Below are positions 32,243 through 40,597 of a stretch of 64,000 nucleotides of DNA, in pieces. Within the stretch, counting starts at the first letter, position 1. The number at the start of each line of letters is the position of its first letter. The notes below the pieces were generated by a model. That model worked only from the letters and a program-made list of their open reading frames with translations. It had not been told where the DNA came from and searched no databases. The stretch is from a virus, in IMG/VR virus record IMGVR_UViG_3300027708_000032, positions 1 through 64,000 of that record. One strand, 5' to 3'. The translations under genes were made by a program, and so were the position numbers.

Positions 32243-32315
32243 AGTCAGGTAGCTCCAACTCTTAGAGCCTTTGCTTGTAGCAGAGAGTGTGTGGGTGAAA
32301 ATCCCACCCTGACTG
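32243..32315 (+). tRNA. tRNA-Thr (anticodon TGT)
   Basis: A cloverleaf of 73 bases can be drawn. The acceptor AGTCAGG/CCTGACT is a perfect 7 pairs. The D stem is GCTC/GAGC, the anticodon stem CTTTG/CAGAG with loop CTTGTAG (C32, T33, TGT, A37), the variable loop five bases, and the T stem GTGGG/CCCAC. Departures from the norm are the T loop TGAAAAT, a D loop without GG, and no base between the D and anticodon stems. No CCA is encoded. It would read ACA (and perhaps other ACN) codons, which are frequent in this genome. It is the only tRNA seen in the window. Confidence 0.7.
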
Positions 32316-32359
32316 ATTTTTTATATCTTTAACATCAGCTTAAACCTGACATATAACCT

Positions 32360-32503
32360 ATGAAACATCTATTAATATTTCTTAGAATTACAGAAGACAA
32401 TGACTTTTACCACTTAGATGAGGGACTTACAAGAGTACCTTATTTTATAGCTGGAATATTTTTCATACTACTAATACTACGTCTAGTTGAAAATAAGAAA
32501 TAA
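32360..32503 (+). CDS. Single-pass membrane protein (47 aa)
   Basis: Starts MKHLLIFLRITEDNDF and has one hydrophobic segment at about 28-42 (YFIAGIFFILLILRL), ending in a charged ENKK. The leader is A-rich as for other genes here. Confidence 0.5.
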   Translation: MKHLLIFLRITEDNDFYHLDEGLTRVPYFIAGIFFILLILRLVENKK

Positions 32504-32530
32504 AATAATATGTTGGTACATGGTGTTTAT

Positions 32531-32548
32531 ACATAGAATAGTCTATGT
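32531..32548 (+). other. Perfect hairpin
   Basis: ACATAGA/TCTATGT with a four-base loop lies in the gap between two small genes. No T run follows, so it is more likely a processing or regulatory element than a terminator. Confidence 0.4.
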
Positions 32549-32605
32549 TAAGGATTCTGCTATACATCAATATATAAAACAAGAATATTGTAACCATTGT
32601 AATTT

Positions 32606-32809
32606 ATGAAAGCTACAGTAAAATTTAATAATGGCAACCTAGCCGTACTATGTTCTTATTGTCATAAGATAATTAAGACAGGAGCAGACTTAACTAATGA
32701 TGAGCTATTCTTAGTTCTATCAGAAGATGAAAACATGCTACCAGCACAATATTGTGAAACTTGTAAACCAAACGAAAATGGAACAGAAACAGACAACACC
32801 CCCAGTTGA
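32606..32809 (+). CDS. Zinc-ribbon protein (67 aa)
   Basis: Two CxxC knuckles, LCSYCHK and YCETCK, 35 residues apart form one probable zinc site. The rest is acidic. The next gene begins inside its last 32 bases. Confidence 0.6.
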   Translation: MKATVKFNNGNLAVLCSYCHKIIKTGADLTNDELFLVLSEDENMLPAQYCETCKPNENGTETDNTPS

Positions 32810-32927
32810 TAAAAGAGATGAAGCTTTTCATGCTCTTAGAGAAATTATACTAGATGCCCCTACAGATGCAGAGTATAAAATTAAACTATTAAATGCATTA
32901 GGCATATACATAAAAACACTTACATAA
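32778..32927 (+). CDS. Small helical protein (49 aa)
   Basis: Start placed at 32778 (MEQKQTTPPVDKRDEAF). The remaining sequence is one amphipathic helix pair (LREIILDAPTDAEYKIKLL). The stop overlaps the next start by one base. Confidence 0.5.
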   Translation: MEQKQTTPPVDKRDEAFHALREIILDAPTDAEYKIKLLNALGIYIKTLT

Positions 32928-33178
32928 TGGAAACAATAACTAAAATTACAGATGCAGAAGAAATATTCTGCTTTTTTAAATTAGGTAAAGAAGGTTCATT
33001 TATGACCTCTCTTATAAATGTCATCTTTAAAGGAGATGTACATAATCAAGCCAAGATTGCTAAAGGATATCCCGAACTTGTAGAAGTTATTCAGAGATAT
33101 GGTAGTGAAAGAGGCTATTGGAAAGACTTAGTAAACAGATGGAACAAAGAATATCCATTATTAAAACTTTATGAATAA
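32927..33178 (+). CDS. Early protein (83 aa), unknown
   Basis: Soluble and helical, from METITKITDAEEIFCFF to WNKEYPLLKLYE. Coupled on both sides by one-base overlaps. No family is recognised. Confidence 0.55.
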   Translation: METITKITDAEEIFCFFKLGKEGSFMTSLINVIFKGDVHNQAKIAKGYPELVEVIQRYGSERGYWKDLVNRWNKEYPLLKLYE

Positions 33179-33561
33179 TGAGCCATCCCTTACACCACGC
33201 TATCTCTAGTAAAAAGAAACATGGAGGTAGTATAGAAGATTATATAAAATTACATAACTGGTTTGATGAAACTAAAGCACACTTTCCAGACATGCGTCAT
33301 AGAGCCCTCAGACACCACTCTGAGGGTATTTTTTGGCTAGAACAACAGTTTGGTACATATATAACCAACTCTGATGGTAAAATGGTACCAGTAAGAGCTA
33401 TAGGAGAACAACACGTTATGGAAGATGTGGGATTTATTCCCACTATAGCAGACTACCTAAAAGAAATGAACCAGGCTGGTTGGATGTATAAGCCTGGAGA
33501 AGGTAGAAAAGTATTAAAAGAAATTAGAGAAGAAAAATTAGATTACACAGTAAACATTTAA
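33178..33561 (+). CDS. His-rich conserved phage protein (127 aa)
   Basis: A soluble protein with many His in the first 50 residues (SHPLHHAISSKKKHGG, then FPDMRHRALRHHSEGI). This resembles a small metal-binding helical family seen in phages with an H-ALRHH-GIF motif. The histidines could bind a metal. The C-terminus is basic and helical. Function unknown. Confidence 0.6.
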   Translation: MSHPLHHAISSKKKHGGSIEDYIKLHNWFDETKAHFPDMRHRALRHHSEGIFWLEQQFGTYITNSDGKMVPVRAIGEQHVMEDVGFIPTIADYLKEMNQAGWMYKPGEGRKVLKEIREEKLDYTVNI

Positions 33562-33563
33562 AC

Positions 33564-33815
33564 ATGGAAAAAGAATTTATAACAATAACTTATTATTTTA
33601 TAATAATACTATTTTATTATCTTATTGGTCTTCTTGTATCCATATTTAATATATGGTATTATAGATACTCAAAATGGAAAACCCAACCTAAAACATCAGA
33701 TGCTATTGCAGCCTTGTTAGGAGTTTGGGTGTGGCCTTTACAATTAATTTTATTTGTTTTAATAACAAAATATATTTGGAGAAAAAAGAAACCTCAACAT
33801 TTAAAAACTAAATAA
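33564..33815 (+). CDS. Membrane protein (83 aa)
   Basis: Two hydrophobic segments (YYFIIILFYYLIGLLVSIF and LLGVWVWPLQLILFVLI) with a basic linker and end. The order of charges predicts both termini inside the cell. Function unknown. Confidence 0.6.
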   Translation: MEKEFITITYYFIIILFYYLIGLLVSIFNIWYYRYSKWKTQPKTSDAIAALLGVWVWPLQLILFVLITKYIWRKKKPQHLKTK

Positions 33816-33816
33816 C

Positions 33817-34521
33817 ATGAAAAAATCAATCTTAGCTTGGCTAAAAGAAAAAACTGATGAAGGTGGAGAAATTAAAATGAAATGGGAAGGTGGTGGAGAT
33901 AGTGGCTGGTGTTATTTTGAGATAGATGGTGAAACTATAGACAATGAGTATGCAGACTGTTTGTTACAAAGAATAGACAACACTCTTAACTATGGTTCAT
34001 GGGCAGGAGAGTTTAATGCTAGCGGTGAAGCTATATATGATCCAAAGAAGAATGCTTTTGAGGGTACAGACTTCTACGGAGAAGATACTAGTGAAGTGTT
34101 AGATGTAGACTTTACTGTTAGAGTTCCTAAAAAATTATGGTTTGATACATTACATGTAGAAGTAGAAGCTAACTATGATGATGAGCCACAAATGTCTGTA
34201 AGATTACTTGTAAAAAATGGCTTTCTAACTGATGAACATACAGAATTTTGTAGTAACTTAGAGACAGATTTAGGAAAAGATTTTACTGATCTTTTTGCTA
34301 ATTATAAGTCTAGTGAAGGTTATGAATTTAGCAGTTGTACAGACAGCTGGATATTAGAAAGAGCTGATGCTGTAGAGTCTGGTGATGATTTACTTTTCTA
34401 CATAAAACAAGTGGACATACAAGTAATGACCAATGAAGAAAGAGGTATAGTATTAGAACTAGATGAAGAAACAGTAACCGCTATTGACGAACAATTAAAC
34501 GAAGAAGAACATGCAGAGTAG
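33817..34521 (+). CDS. Acidic beta-rich protein with GGGDSG motif (234 aa)
   Basis: The start of the protein carries MKWEGGGDSGWCYFEIDGE, followed by NYGSWAGEFNASGEAIY and a set of acidic beta strands. The GGGDSG pattern recurs in bacterial proteins that sit beside MoxR/vWA genes, and here a MoxR/vWA pair lies a few kilobases downstream. It overlaps the next gene by 11 bases. Role unknown; possibly an adaptor for the ATPase system. Confidence 0.55.
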   Translation: MKKSILAWLKEKTDEGGEIKMKWEGGGDSGWCYFEIDGETIDNEYADCLLQRIDNTLNYGSWAGEFNASGEAIYDPKKNAFEGTDFYGEDTSEVLDVDFTVRVPKKLWFDTLHVEVEANYDDEPQMSVRLLVKNGFLTDEHTEFCSNLETDLGKDFTDLFANYKSSEGYEFSSCTDSWILERADAVESGDDLLFYIKQVDIQVMTNEERGIVLELDEETVTAIDEQLNEEEHAE

Positions 34522-35269
34522 TTATGCAAATTATAAATATGTAGTTAACGGTAGAGATGGATACCATCTTACAGCAGCACTAAGACTTTGGAAGACCAAG
34601 TATCAAGATGATATTAGAGACTTCTTTAAAGATGTTATTACACACGACCAGTTACAAGACTTTGGATTGTTTGTAGAAGAATGCTGGAACAGAATAGAAC
34701 CTGTCACAGTAGAAGAAGCTCTTCAACAAGAAAATACAGAAGACAGAAGAGTGTTCTTTGATGCTATTGGTATAGAAAAACTATTTAAGAGTCTTGATCC
34801 TAAACTTCTAGACAAACAAGTGATAGATAAGAATAGAACAAGATGGGATGATGAGCTTAATGAGTATACATATACGTTTGAAGATGTGTATGAACTATAT
34901 GAACTAGATGCTAAAAAGATGTTTAAAACAGACAGATGGGGTAATGAACCTAGAGAACATATTTATGCAGTTAGATGTTGGTGTACTACTACTAATAGAG
35001 AATATTGGTTGTATGTACCAAGAGAAGCAGCATTAGGTAGTACATGGTGGGCAGGTGATCAAGATAATGAAGCTAGAGCAGATGCTATCAGAGCTATAGC
35101 TTGGACTGTTAGAATAGATGTACCAGAAGAGAACGTAGAAAAGATATATAGACAAGGTGATATAATTGTAGCTAAAATGAAAGATAAAGCTAAAGCTACA
35201 GTATCTACTTTTAATCCATATCATCTTTCTAAAGAACAATATTTATCACTAATGTATTCAGAAACTTAA
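34511..35269 (+). CDS. Protein with a DUF6745-like RQGD segment (252 aa)
   Basis: Residues 155-230 read REHIYAVRCWCTTTNREYW, LYVPREAA, then AIRAIAWTVRIDVPEEN and IYRQGD. This resembles a bacterial domain (from memory close to DUF6745) with a conserved VP...A-AW...RQGD pattern. The first 130 residues are helical and acidic. It is coupled to the GGGDSG protein. The comparison is from memory and needs a profile search. Confidence 0.5.
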   Translation: MQSSYANYKYVVNGRDGYHLTAALRLWKTKYQDDIRDFFKDVITHDQLQDFGLFVEECWNRIEPVTVEEALQQENTEDRRVFFDAIGIEKLFKSLDPKLLDKQVIDKNRTRWDDELNEYTYTFEDVYELYELDAKKMFKTDRWGNEPREHIYAVRCWCTTTNREYWLYVPREAALGSTWWAGDQDNEARADAIRAIAWTVRIDVPEENVEKIYRQGDIIVAKMKDKAKATVSTFNPYHLSKEQYLSLMYSET

Positions 35270-35281
35270 AAAATAAAAATT

Positions 35282-35617
35282 ATGCCTAGAGGTAGAAAAC
35301 CAAAAATTAAAACAGAAGAAGCAGTAGTTAAAAAAGAAATTAACCAAGCTGCAGTAGATCTTAAAGTTCTTGAAATAGCAAGAATAAAAGAGATAGAAGC
35401 ATTATATACAGATTTAGCTAAGATTAAACATCAATTAAATTCAGCAGTATCTAGAATAGGTAATATTGATAGTTGTGAAAACTTAGCAGAAGCTGCATTT
35501 AAAGCAGGTTTAGCTTATAATCCAATAGATCAAGCTAATGATAAACTTGAGGAAATGCTAGAAAACTTATATGAAACTTATGACTTAGAACATTGGTCTG
35601 ATGTTAATGAAAACTAA
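35282..35617 (+). CDS. Coiled-coil protein with AT-hook-like start (111 aa)
   Basis: Begins PRGRKPKIK, an AT-hook-like DNA minor-groove motif, then two long charged helices (IEALYTDLAKIKHQLN). This suggests a DNA-associated oligomer. The motif is short and could occur by chance. Confidence 0.55.
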   Translation: MPRGRKPKIKTEEAVVKKEINQAAVDLKVLEIARIKEIEALYTDLAKIKHQLNSAVSRIGNIDSCENLAEAAFKAGLAYNPIDQANDKLEEMLENLYETYDLEHWSDVNEN

Positions 35618-35622
35618 AAGTT

Positions 35623-35718
35623 ATGCAAATTTTAGCAGGTGTAATAATATTAGTTCTTTATTCAGTTTGTGTATATGGACTAATAGATATTTTTAAACAA
35701 ATAAAAAAAATAAAATAA
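35623..35718 (+). CDS. Tiny membrane peptide (31 aa)
   Basis: MQILAGVIILVLYSVCVYG forms one membrane segment with a basic tail (KQIKKIK). It lies five bases after the previous stop and one base before the next gene. Confidence 0.45.
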   Translation: MQILAGVIILVLYSVCVYGLIDIFKQIKKIK

Positions 35719-35719
35719 C

Positions 35720-35965
35720 ATGCAAAAAGCAAAACGTATTGTGTTAGGTGAGGGAGAAATCATCGGACACAAGCATATTCTAGAGTCTAAGAAAGACATG
35801 CAGTATTCTCAAACTACAGACAGCATAACTTTTATGCTGAAAGACATGGGTATTCTTACACATGATGAACATGATAAGATGGTGTTTCCTAAAGGTAAAT
35901 ACAGATCATACAATCAGGTGGAGTTTAACCCATTTGATAACACAGTACAACGTGTATTTGACTAA
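35720..35965 (+). CDS. Small early protein (81 aa), unknown
   Basis: A basic and beta-rich protein, starting MQKAKRIVLGEGEIIGHKH, then a metal-ligand-rich middle (His, Asp, Met). The stop overlaps the next start by one base. Confidence 0.55.
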   Translation: MQKAKRIVLGEGEIIGHKHILESKKDMQYSQTTDSITFMLKDMGILTHDEHDKMVFPKGKYRSYNQVEFNPFDNTVQRVFD

Positions 35966-36090
35966 TGAAAAAGTATAATAGGTTAGTTATTATAATTTAC
36001 ATTATAATAAGTTTAATAACTGCATATTCAGTTATAGCCTTTCTACTTTTTATAAATTGGTTATTACACTTAAGACACTTTATAAAATGA
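35965..36090 (+). CDS. Tiny membrane protein (41 aa)
   Basis: A single long hydrophobic segment (LVIIIYIIISLITAYSV) is followed by LLFINWLLHLRHFIK. Its TGA stop overlaps the helicase start in ATGA. Confidence 0.45.
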   Translation: MKKYNRLVIIIYIIISLITAYSVIAFLLFINWLLHLRHFIK

Positions 36091-37193
36091 GTAAAAGAGA
36101 TGACATCCAGAAAGAAGCTCTGGAAATAACACAGAAGCATAAACGCTGTGGTTTGGGAGTAAGTATGGGTGTTGGTAAAACTCTTATTGGACTTAAGTAT
36201 ATTAATAGGTTACAGGGACAAAATATGGGGATGCTTAGGGTGCTAGTTGTAGCACCCAAGCTCTCTATATTTAAATCTTGGACAGATGATGCTGAAAAGT
36301 TCAATATAGACATTACTAATATAGAGTTTACCACTTATCTCTCTTTATATAAACAAAACCCACACGCTTATGATGTAGTTGTATTAGACGAGTGTCATAG
36401 TTTACTATCTAGTTCTCTTGTATTTCTTGAGAACTACAGAGGTAGAATACTAGGACTAACGGGTACGCCACCACGACATAATAATTCAGAGAAAGGAATT
36501 TTAGTAGCTAAGTATTGTCCTATAGTTTATAAGTATATTACAGATGATGCTGTAGATGATGACATATTAAATGATTATAGAATCATCGTACACAGGATGC
36601 CGTTATCTCATGCTAATACATTACATGTAAAGCTTAAAGATAAAGACTTCTGGACATCAGAATCTAAGAACTATGCTTATTGGACACAAAGGATAATGCA
36701 GGCTAATACTAAAAAGCAAGAGCAGATAGCATCTATCATGCGTATGAAAGCTATTATGGGCTTTAAGACTAAAGAAGATTACACCAAGAAACTGTTAGAA
36801 GATATAGAAGACAAATGCATAGTGTTTTGTAATACACAAGACCAAGCAGACTACATGTGTAGTCACTCCTATCATTCTAATAATCCAGAGTCTGAAGAGA
36901 ACTTAGATATGTTCAAGCATGGTAAGATAGATAAACTATCTTGTGTACTACAGCTCAACGAAGGTGTAAATATACCAGAGCTTAGAGCAGGTATAATTAT
37001 GCATGCATATGGTAATGAGCGTAAAAGCTCTCAGCGTATTGGTAGACTACTTAGACTTAACCCTACAGAAACAGCTATAGTGCATATACTTTGTTATAGA
37101 GACACTGTAGATGATAGATGGGTGACAGAAGCTCTTAAAGACTTTGATCAGAAGAAAATTAAATATTTTGATATAGATGATACTATCAGGTAA
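36087..37193 (+). CDS. SF2 (SNF2/DEAD-like) helicase
   Basis: The start at 36087 is chosen because it overlaps the previous stop in ATGA; the frame opens at 36057 but adds a membrane-like leader. The 368-residue protein carries motif I VSMGVGKTL, motif II DECHS, motif III GLTGTPPR and motif VI QRIGRLLRL. It is a compact two-RecA-domain ATPase that translocates on double- or single-stranded DNA. Likely jobs are replication restart, recombination or removal of host proteins. A SNF2-type helicase is among the genes usual in crAss-like phages. Confidence 0.85.
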   Translation: MSKRDDIQKEALEITQKHKRCGLGVSMGVGKTLIGLKYINRLQGQNMGMLRVLVVAPKLSIFKSWTDDAEKFNIDITNIEFTTYLSLYKQNPHAYDVVVLDECHSLLSSSLVFLENYRGRILGLTGTPPRHNNSEKGILVAKYCPIVYKYITDDAVDDDILNDYRIIVHRMPLSHANTLHVKLKDKDFWTSESKNYAYWTQRIMQANTKKQEQIASIMRMKAIMGFKTKEDYTKKLLEDIEDKCIVFCNTQDQADYMCSHSYHSNNPESEENLDMFKHGKIDKLSCVLQLNEGVNIPELRAGIIMHAYGNERKSSQRIGRLLRLNPTETAIVHILCYRDTVDDRWVTEALKDFDQKKIKYFDIDDTIR

Positions 37194-37566
37194 ATATAGA
37201 AAGGAAAGAGGTTTATTAAAACCTTTGACAATAGGTAGTATGAAACAGTACGAACAGTTTGTTTCTCATTTAGAAGATGGAGCTATTGTAGAGTTTTTCT
37301 ACGAAGTACAACATGATGATGGTACGCTACCACAGTTAGCTAAGCTTCACGCTATGATTAAACAACTAGCCACACATATTGGTGAGACAGCAGAGAACAT
37401 GAAGCTGCTGATAAAAGACAGAGCTGGACTTTGTATAGCAAGAGAAGTGTCTGGTAGAGAATACTTCTTGGCTAAAAGCTTTGGAGAATGTTCTAGAGAA
37501 GAACTATCTCTGGCTATACAAGCAGCTATTGAAATTGGTGAGCAGATTAACTTTCCCTTGGGATGA
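37177..37566 (+). CDS. NinB/recombination-like protein (129 aa)
   Basis: A basic N-terminus, then LHAMIKQLATHIGETAENM followed by a long middle helix and EELSLAIQAAIEIGEQI. Short phage proteins with this HAxI... and EELS-x-AI pattern are related in my memory to NinB-type recombination mediators, but the match is loose. It overlaps the helicase by 17 bases, so they may work together. Confidence 0.5.
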   Translation: MILSGKYRKERGLLKPLTIGSMKQYEQFVSHLEDGAIVEFFYEVQHDDGTLPQLAKLHAMIKQLATHIGETAENMKLLIKDRAGLCIAREVSGREYFLAKSFGECSREELSLAIQAAIEIGEQINFPLG

Positions 37567-37837
37567 TTGTATCCGATATATCTCCTTCATAAGTGAAACC
37601 TTGCTCTTCTGCTTTAGTTTCTATCTCTTTAAGAAGAATAGATAGGGTAGTAAGATGTTCCATCCATGGTTCTGTAAGCTCTTCATTTTTTTCGTTAAGC
37701 TTTTTATACAGTTCCATATCTTCAGGTGTAAGATCCATTGTCATGTACAACAACATCTTCTGCAATTTCTGAAGAAAACCTGTACCAATCTTGATGTCTA
37801 TTACAGCATCATGTTTAATCATCTTTACTTTTTCCAT
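37547..37837 (-). CDS. Antisense-oriented coiled-coil protein (96 aa)
   Basis: A lone minus-strand gene inside the rightward block. Start placed at 37837 (MEKVKMIKHDAVIDIKIG). A long acidic helix follows (LYKKLNEKNEELTEPWMEHL). Its last 20 bases overlap the end of the NinB-like gene, and its 5' end faces the promoter of the uracil-DNA glycosylase. The composition is that of a real gene (Lys/Glu helices). Its antisense frame gives an implausible His/Phe-rich sequence that earlier callers might join to the glycosylase. Confidence 0.6.
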   Translation of the reverse strand: MEKVKMIKHDAVIDIKIGTGFLQKLQKMLLYMTMDLTPEDMELYKKLNEKNEELTEPWMEHLTTLSILLKEIETKAEEQGFTYEGDISDTIIPRES

Positions 37838-37843
37838 GTGGTA

Positions 37844-37851
37844 TATTTTTG
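37844..37851 (+). promoter_or_regulatory. -7 box of uracil-DNA glycosylase gene
   Basis: TATTTTTG fits TAnnTTTG and is followed by TAACAAATTT. It lies 22 bases before the GTG start. It also lies just upstream of the start of the minus-strand gene at 37837. Confidence 0.5.
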
Positions 37852-37873
37852 TAACAAATTTAACTGTAAAATT

Positions 37874-38596
37874 GTGACAGACCAAATAAATTTAGAAGAC
37901 GTAAAACTAAAGCTAGTAGAACGTTTACAACCATCAGGTTGGGCTAGTAAGCTTAAGGGTTTTGTTCAAAGCTCTGACTTTGATAAAATCCTAGAAACAT
38001 TATATAAACTAAGAGAAGACGGTAAACGTTTTACTCCTCCTCTTAAACAAGTGTTTAGAGCATTTGAAGAGTGTCCACATGATAAACTAAAAGTTATCAT
38101 GATAGGACAAGACCCCTATCCACATTTTGGTGTAGCTGATGGTTTAGCTTTCTCTTGTAGTAATACAGGTAAGGCACAACCAAGTCTTGCTAAAATGCTT
38201 GAGAACATAGATAATACAGTGTATACTTCTGAGTTCCCTCCACGGGAGCATGATGTAGATCTTACACGTTGGGCAAACCAGGGTGTGTTATTATTAAACA
38301 CAGCTCTAACATGTCAAGTGGACAAAGTAGGATCTCACTATGCTGTATGGCATGAGTTTATTATGTACACCTTAGATATATTAAACTTTACAGACACAGG
38401 ACTAATCTTTGTCCTAATGGGAAAACAAGCACAAGAACTAGAGGGTATGATTGGAGAACATCATCATATCATTAAGACCACACATCCAGCGTATGCTAGT
38501 TATACTAAGCAACCATGGGACAGTGGTAACATGTTCAATGAAGTAAACAAAATTATTAACGGACAGAACGGTCCATCATTTAAAATTACCTGGTAA
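37874..38596 (+). CDS. ung: Uracil-DNA glycosylase, family 1
   Basis: I read the start as GTG at 37874, giving 240 residues. The in-frame ATG at 37655 would make an N-terminus that is only the antisense of another gene. The catalytic motif IGQDPYPH (Asp80) and WANQGVLLLNTALT are characteristic. The C-terminal HPAYASY stands where the usual HPSPLS loop lies. The enzyme removes uracil from DNA and may protect the phage genome or strip uracil introduced by the host. A UDG is one of the genes repeatedly found in crAss-like phages. Confidence 0.88.
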   Translation: MTDQINLEDVKLKLVERLQPSGWASKLKGFVQSSDFDKILETLYKLREDGKRFTPPLKQVFRAFEECPHDKLKVIMIGQDPYPHFGVADGLAFSCSNTGKAQPSLAKMLENIDNTVYTSEFPPREHDVDLTRWANQGVLLLNTALTCQVDKVGSHYAVWHEFIMYTLDILNFTDTGLIFVLMGKQAQELEGMIGEHHHIIKTTHPAYASYTKQPWDSGNMFNEVNKIINGQNGPSFKITW

Positions 38597-38943
38597 TGGC
38601 TATCAACAAAGTAGATTTAACGGTCTCTCAGATTATTAATGACCTAAACACAGGTTTAACATGGTTCAAGAAAGATGATCTTGGCTATGGTTCTATAGAA
38701 ACTAAGTATGGTGCTAATGCTCCACAGATTATGGCTATTAGAAAGCACCCATCTCTTAAAGATGCTGAGACTACTATTACAATCTTTAACATTATAGACG
38801 ACACTAAGAATGAAAATAGCTCCTCCACAGAATCCTCAGCTACAAGGACAAGTAGTGATATGGAACAACCAAAATTGGATTTGGTATGTGAGCCTACAAA
38901 GGTGGGTTCAAATGAAGCAGCAGACATCTTCGCAAACCTCTAA
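38596..38943 (+). CDS. Conserved protein upstream of MoxR ATPase (115 aa)
   Basis: The first 70 residues are clearly protein-like (VDLTVSQIINDLNTGLTWF, YGANAPQIMAIRKHP, TITIFNIIDD). From residue 73 on, the Ser/Glu-rich sequence overlaps another good frame (38810-38947) that runs into the ATPase. The overlap could be real dual coding or an error in the start. Coupled to the glycosylase by one base. Function unknown. Confidence 0.55.
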   Translation: MAINKVDLTVSQIINDLNTGLTWFKKDDLGYGSIETKYGANAPQIMAIRKHPSLKDAETTITIFNIIDDTKNENSSSTESSATRTSSDMEQPKLDLVCEPTKVGSNEAADIFANL

Positions 38944-38947
38944 TAAT

Positions 38948-40516
38948 ATGGCAAGTAAAACAACAAGACCTAGTCCTTCACAAAGTGCTACATTATATCC
39001 TCCAGGTACAAAAATGACAGGTAATAATGGTGGACAATGGGTAGTAACACAAAATAGTAATGGTGTTAAAAGATGGGTATCTGCAGCTGGTGTAAAACCA
39101 CCAATACCAACTAGACCATTAGGATCAGGTTTTAATTATAAATTCCAAATTGGAGATAAAGTAAAAGTAGTAGAATCTGGATCAGGATGTGGTCCAGAAG
39201 ATTTTGATAAAGAAGTAGTTATTATAAGAAAAGGAAACTATGGTGGATATCCAGGATATGAAGTGGCACCACCTATAGGAAACAGTAAACCAATCAGCAA
39301 TGCTCATAGCTTTTATGATGGTATGATAGCAGAACACACATTTGAACTAGTAGAAGAACCAATTACAAAACCCCAACAACCAAAACCCATTACAATGGCT
39401 ACAGCAACCAAAACCATTACGAGAAAAACGACACAAGAGGTTCGTAGTATTGAAACTTCCTTGATCAATAAGGAAGAAGTATTTAAGATGCTAGCGTTAG
39501 CAGAAGCTACAGGATTACCACTATTGTTAGTAGGTGAGCCAGGTGTAGCAAAGACAAAAACTATTATAGACTATGCTAAGGCATGGTTGAACAAGGACGG
39601 TAAGATGACAGAACAAGATTTCATGAACAAGATTTATGTTCTAGAGACTGACGAGGGTACTAAAGCATCAGAGATCAAGGGTATGCCAGATCTTGAAAGG
39701 TTATTTACAGATAACAAGTATGATCTTAACACTCCTATTGCAGATGCAGAGATAGTAGTTATCAACGAGGTGGACAAAGCTAGTTCAGCTATTAGAAATG
39801 CAATGCTAGGTGTTATGAACGAGAAGTTCTTGTTTAACGGTAAGCATAAGATTCCATGTAAATGGAAGCTGTTTGTAGCCACTTGTAATGAAATCCCTAA
39901 AGAAGAGGCTAACAGTCCTTTCTGGGATAGATTTATGCTAAAGATGACGGTTAACCGTGTATCTGCAGGTGAGATGGCTAAGTATTATGAGAAGGGTGCA
40001 CGTAACTACAAAGAGAACTTTAAGATTGGTATTCCTAACAAGGCAGAGATTGCTGGTGTAGAAATTCCAACTAAAAAGCTTGAGAAGTATTTAGAAGTGG
40101 GTTATGCTAAGAGTTCAGATCGTACTCTTACGTTTGTACCTAATCTAACTAGAGCTGTAAGCTATATATGGGATATCTCTGTAGATAAGTCCTTAGTAAA
40201 GACTGCTCAGATTATGATTGACCAGACAGCAGGTTCTGAACTACAGAATAAGCTTATGTCAGCAGAAGTTAAGGCAGTGATGTCTAAGGTGGAGATGTTA
40301 CATTCTCATAGTAATAATGAAGCTCTTGAGCTAGCAGTGGCTGAGATAGAAAGCTTGATTAATGCTTATGCTACAAGAGGTGTAATGGATATGGGACAAG
40401 TGGAAGAGATAGAACTATCTATGCAGTATATTTTACAGAACCATCCAGCTCGTAAAGACTATCAAACGTCTGAAGAGTTTGATGCTATGTTAGAGGATGC
40501 ACCATCTTTTCAATAG
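38948..40516 (+). CDS. MoxR-like AAA+ ATPase (CobS type)
   Basis: 522 residues from MASKTTRPSP; the frame is open from 38810, adding a Trp/Gln-rich stretch. An N-terminal beta segment with GQWVVTQNSNGVKRWV precedes the ATPase, which shows Walker A GEPGVAKTKT, Walker B EIVVINEVDKA, and sensor/arginine-finger regions ATCNEI and NSPFWDRF. MoxR and CobS proteins are ring ATPases that work with a vWA protein; that partner is the next gene. In phages this pair has no settled job. Expect protein remodelling or metal insertion. Confidence 0.8.
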   Translation: MASKTTRPSPSQSATLYPPGTKMTGNNGGQWVVTQNSNGVKRWVSAAGVKPPIPTRPLGSGFNYKFQIGDKVKVVESGSGCGPEDFDKEVVIIRKGNYGGYPGYEVAPPIGNSKPISNAHSFYDGMIAEHTFELVEEPITKPQQPKPITMATATKTITRKTTQEVRSIETSLINKEEVFKMLALAEATGLPLLLVGEPGVAKTKTIIDYAKAWLNKDGKMTEQDFMNKIYVLETDEGTKASEIKGMPDLERLFTDNKYDLNTPIADAEIVVINEVDKASSAIRNAMLGVMNEKFLFNGKHKIPCKWKLFVATCNEIPKEEANSPFWDRFMLKMTVNRVSAGEMAKYYEKGARNYKENFKIGIPNKAEIAGVEIPTKKLEKYLEVGYAKSSDRTLTFVPNLTRAVSYIWDISVDKSLVKTAQIMIDQTAGSELQNKLMSAEVKAVMSKVEMLHSHSNNEALELAVAEIESLINAYATRGVMDMGQVEEIELSMQYILQNHPARKDYQTSEEFDAMLEDAPSFQ

Positions 40517-40539
40517 GAGGTTTTCTTAAGCCAATGAAC

Positions 40540-40565
40540 CCAGGGAGTGTAAATGCACTCTCTGG
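40540..40565 (+). terminator. Hairpin between ATPase and vWA genes
   Basis: CCAGGGAGTG pairs with CACTCTCTGG across a six-base loop. The T tail (TGTTTCATT) is weak, so part of the transcription may continue into the vWA gene. Confidence 0.55.
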
Positions 40566-40597
40566 TGTTTCATTAGAAGATCTCGTAAGACAGGCTA

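Noticed and set aside
36057-36086. Extended start of the SF2 helicase
   Set aside because: The ATGA overlap at 36087 and the composition show the extension belongs to the membrane protein's region.
37655-37873. N-terminal extension of the uracil-DNA glycosylase
   Set aside because: His/Phe-rich and antisense to the coiled-coil gene at 37547; the family begins at the GTG at 37874.
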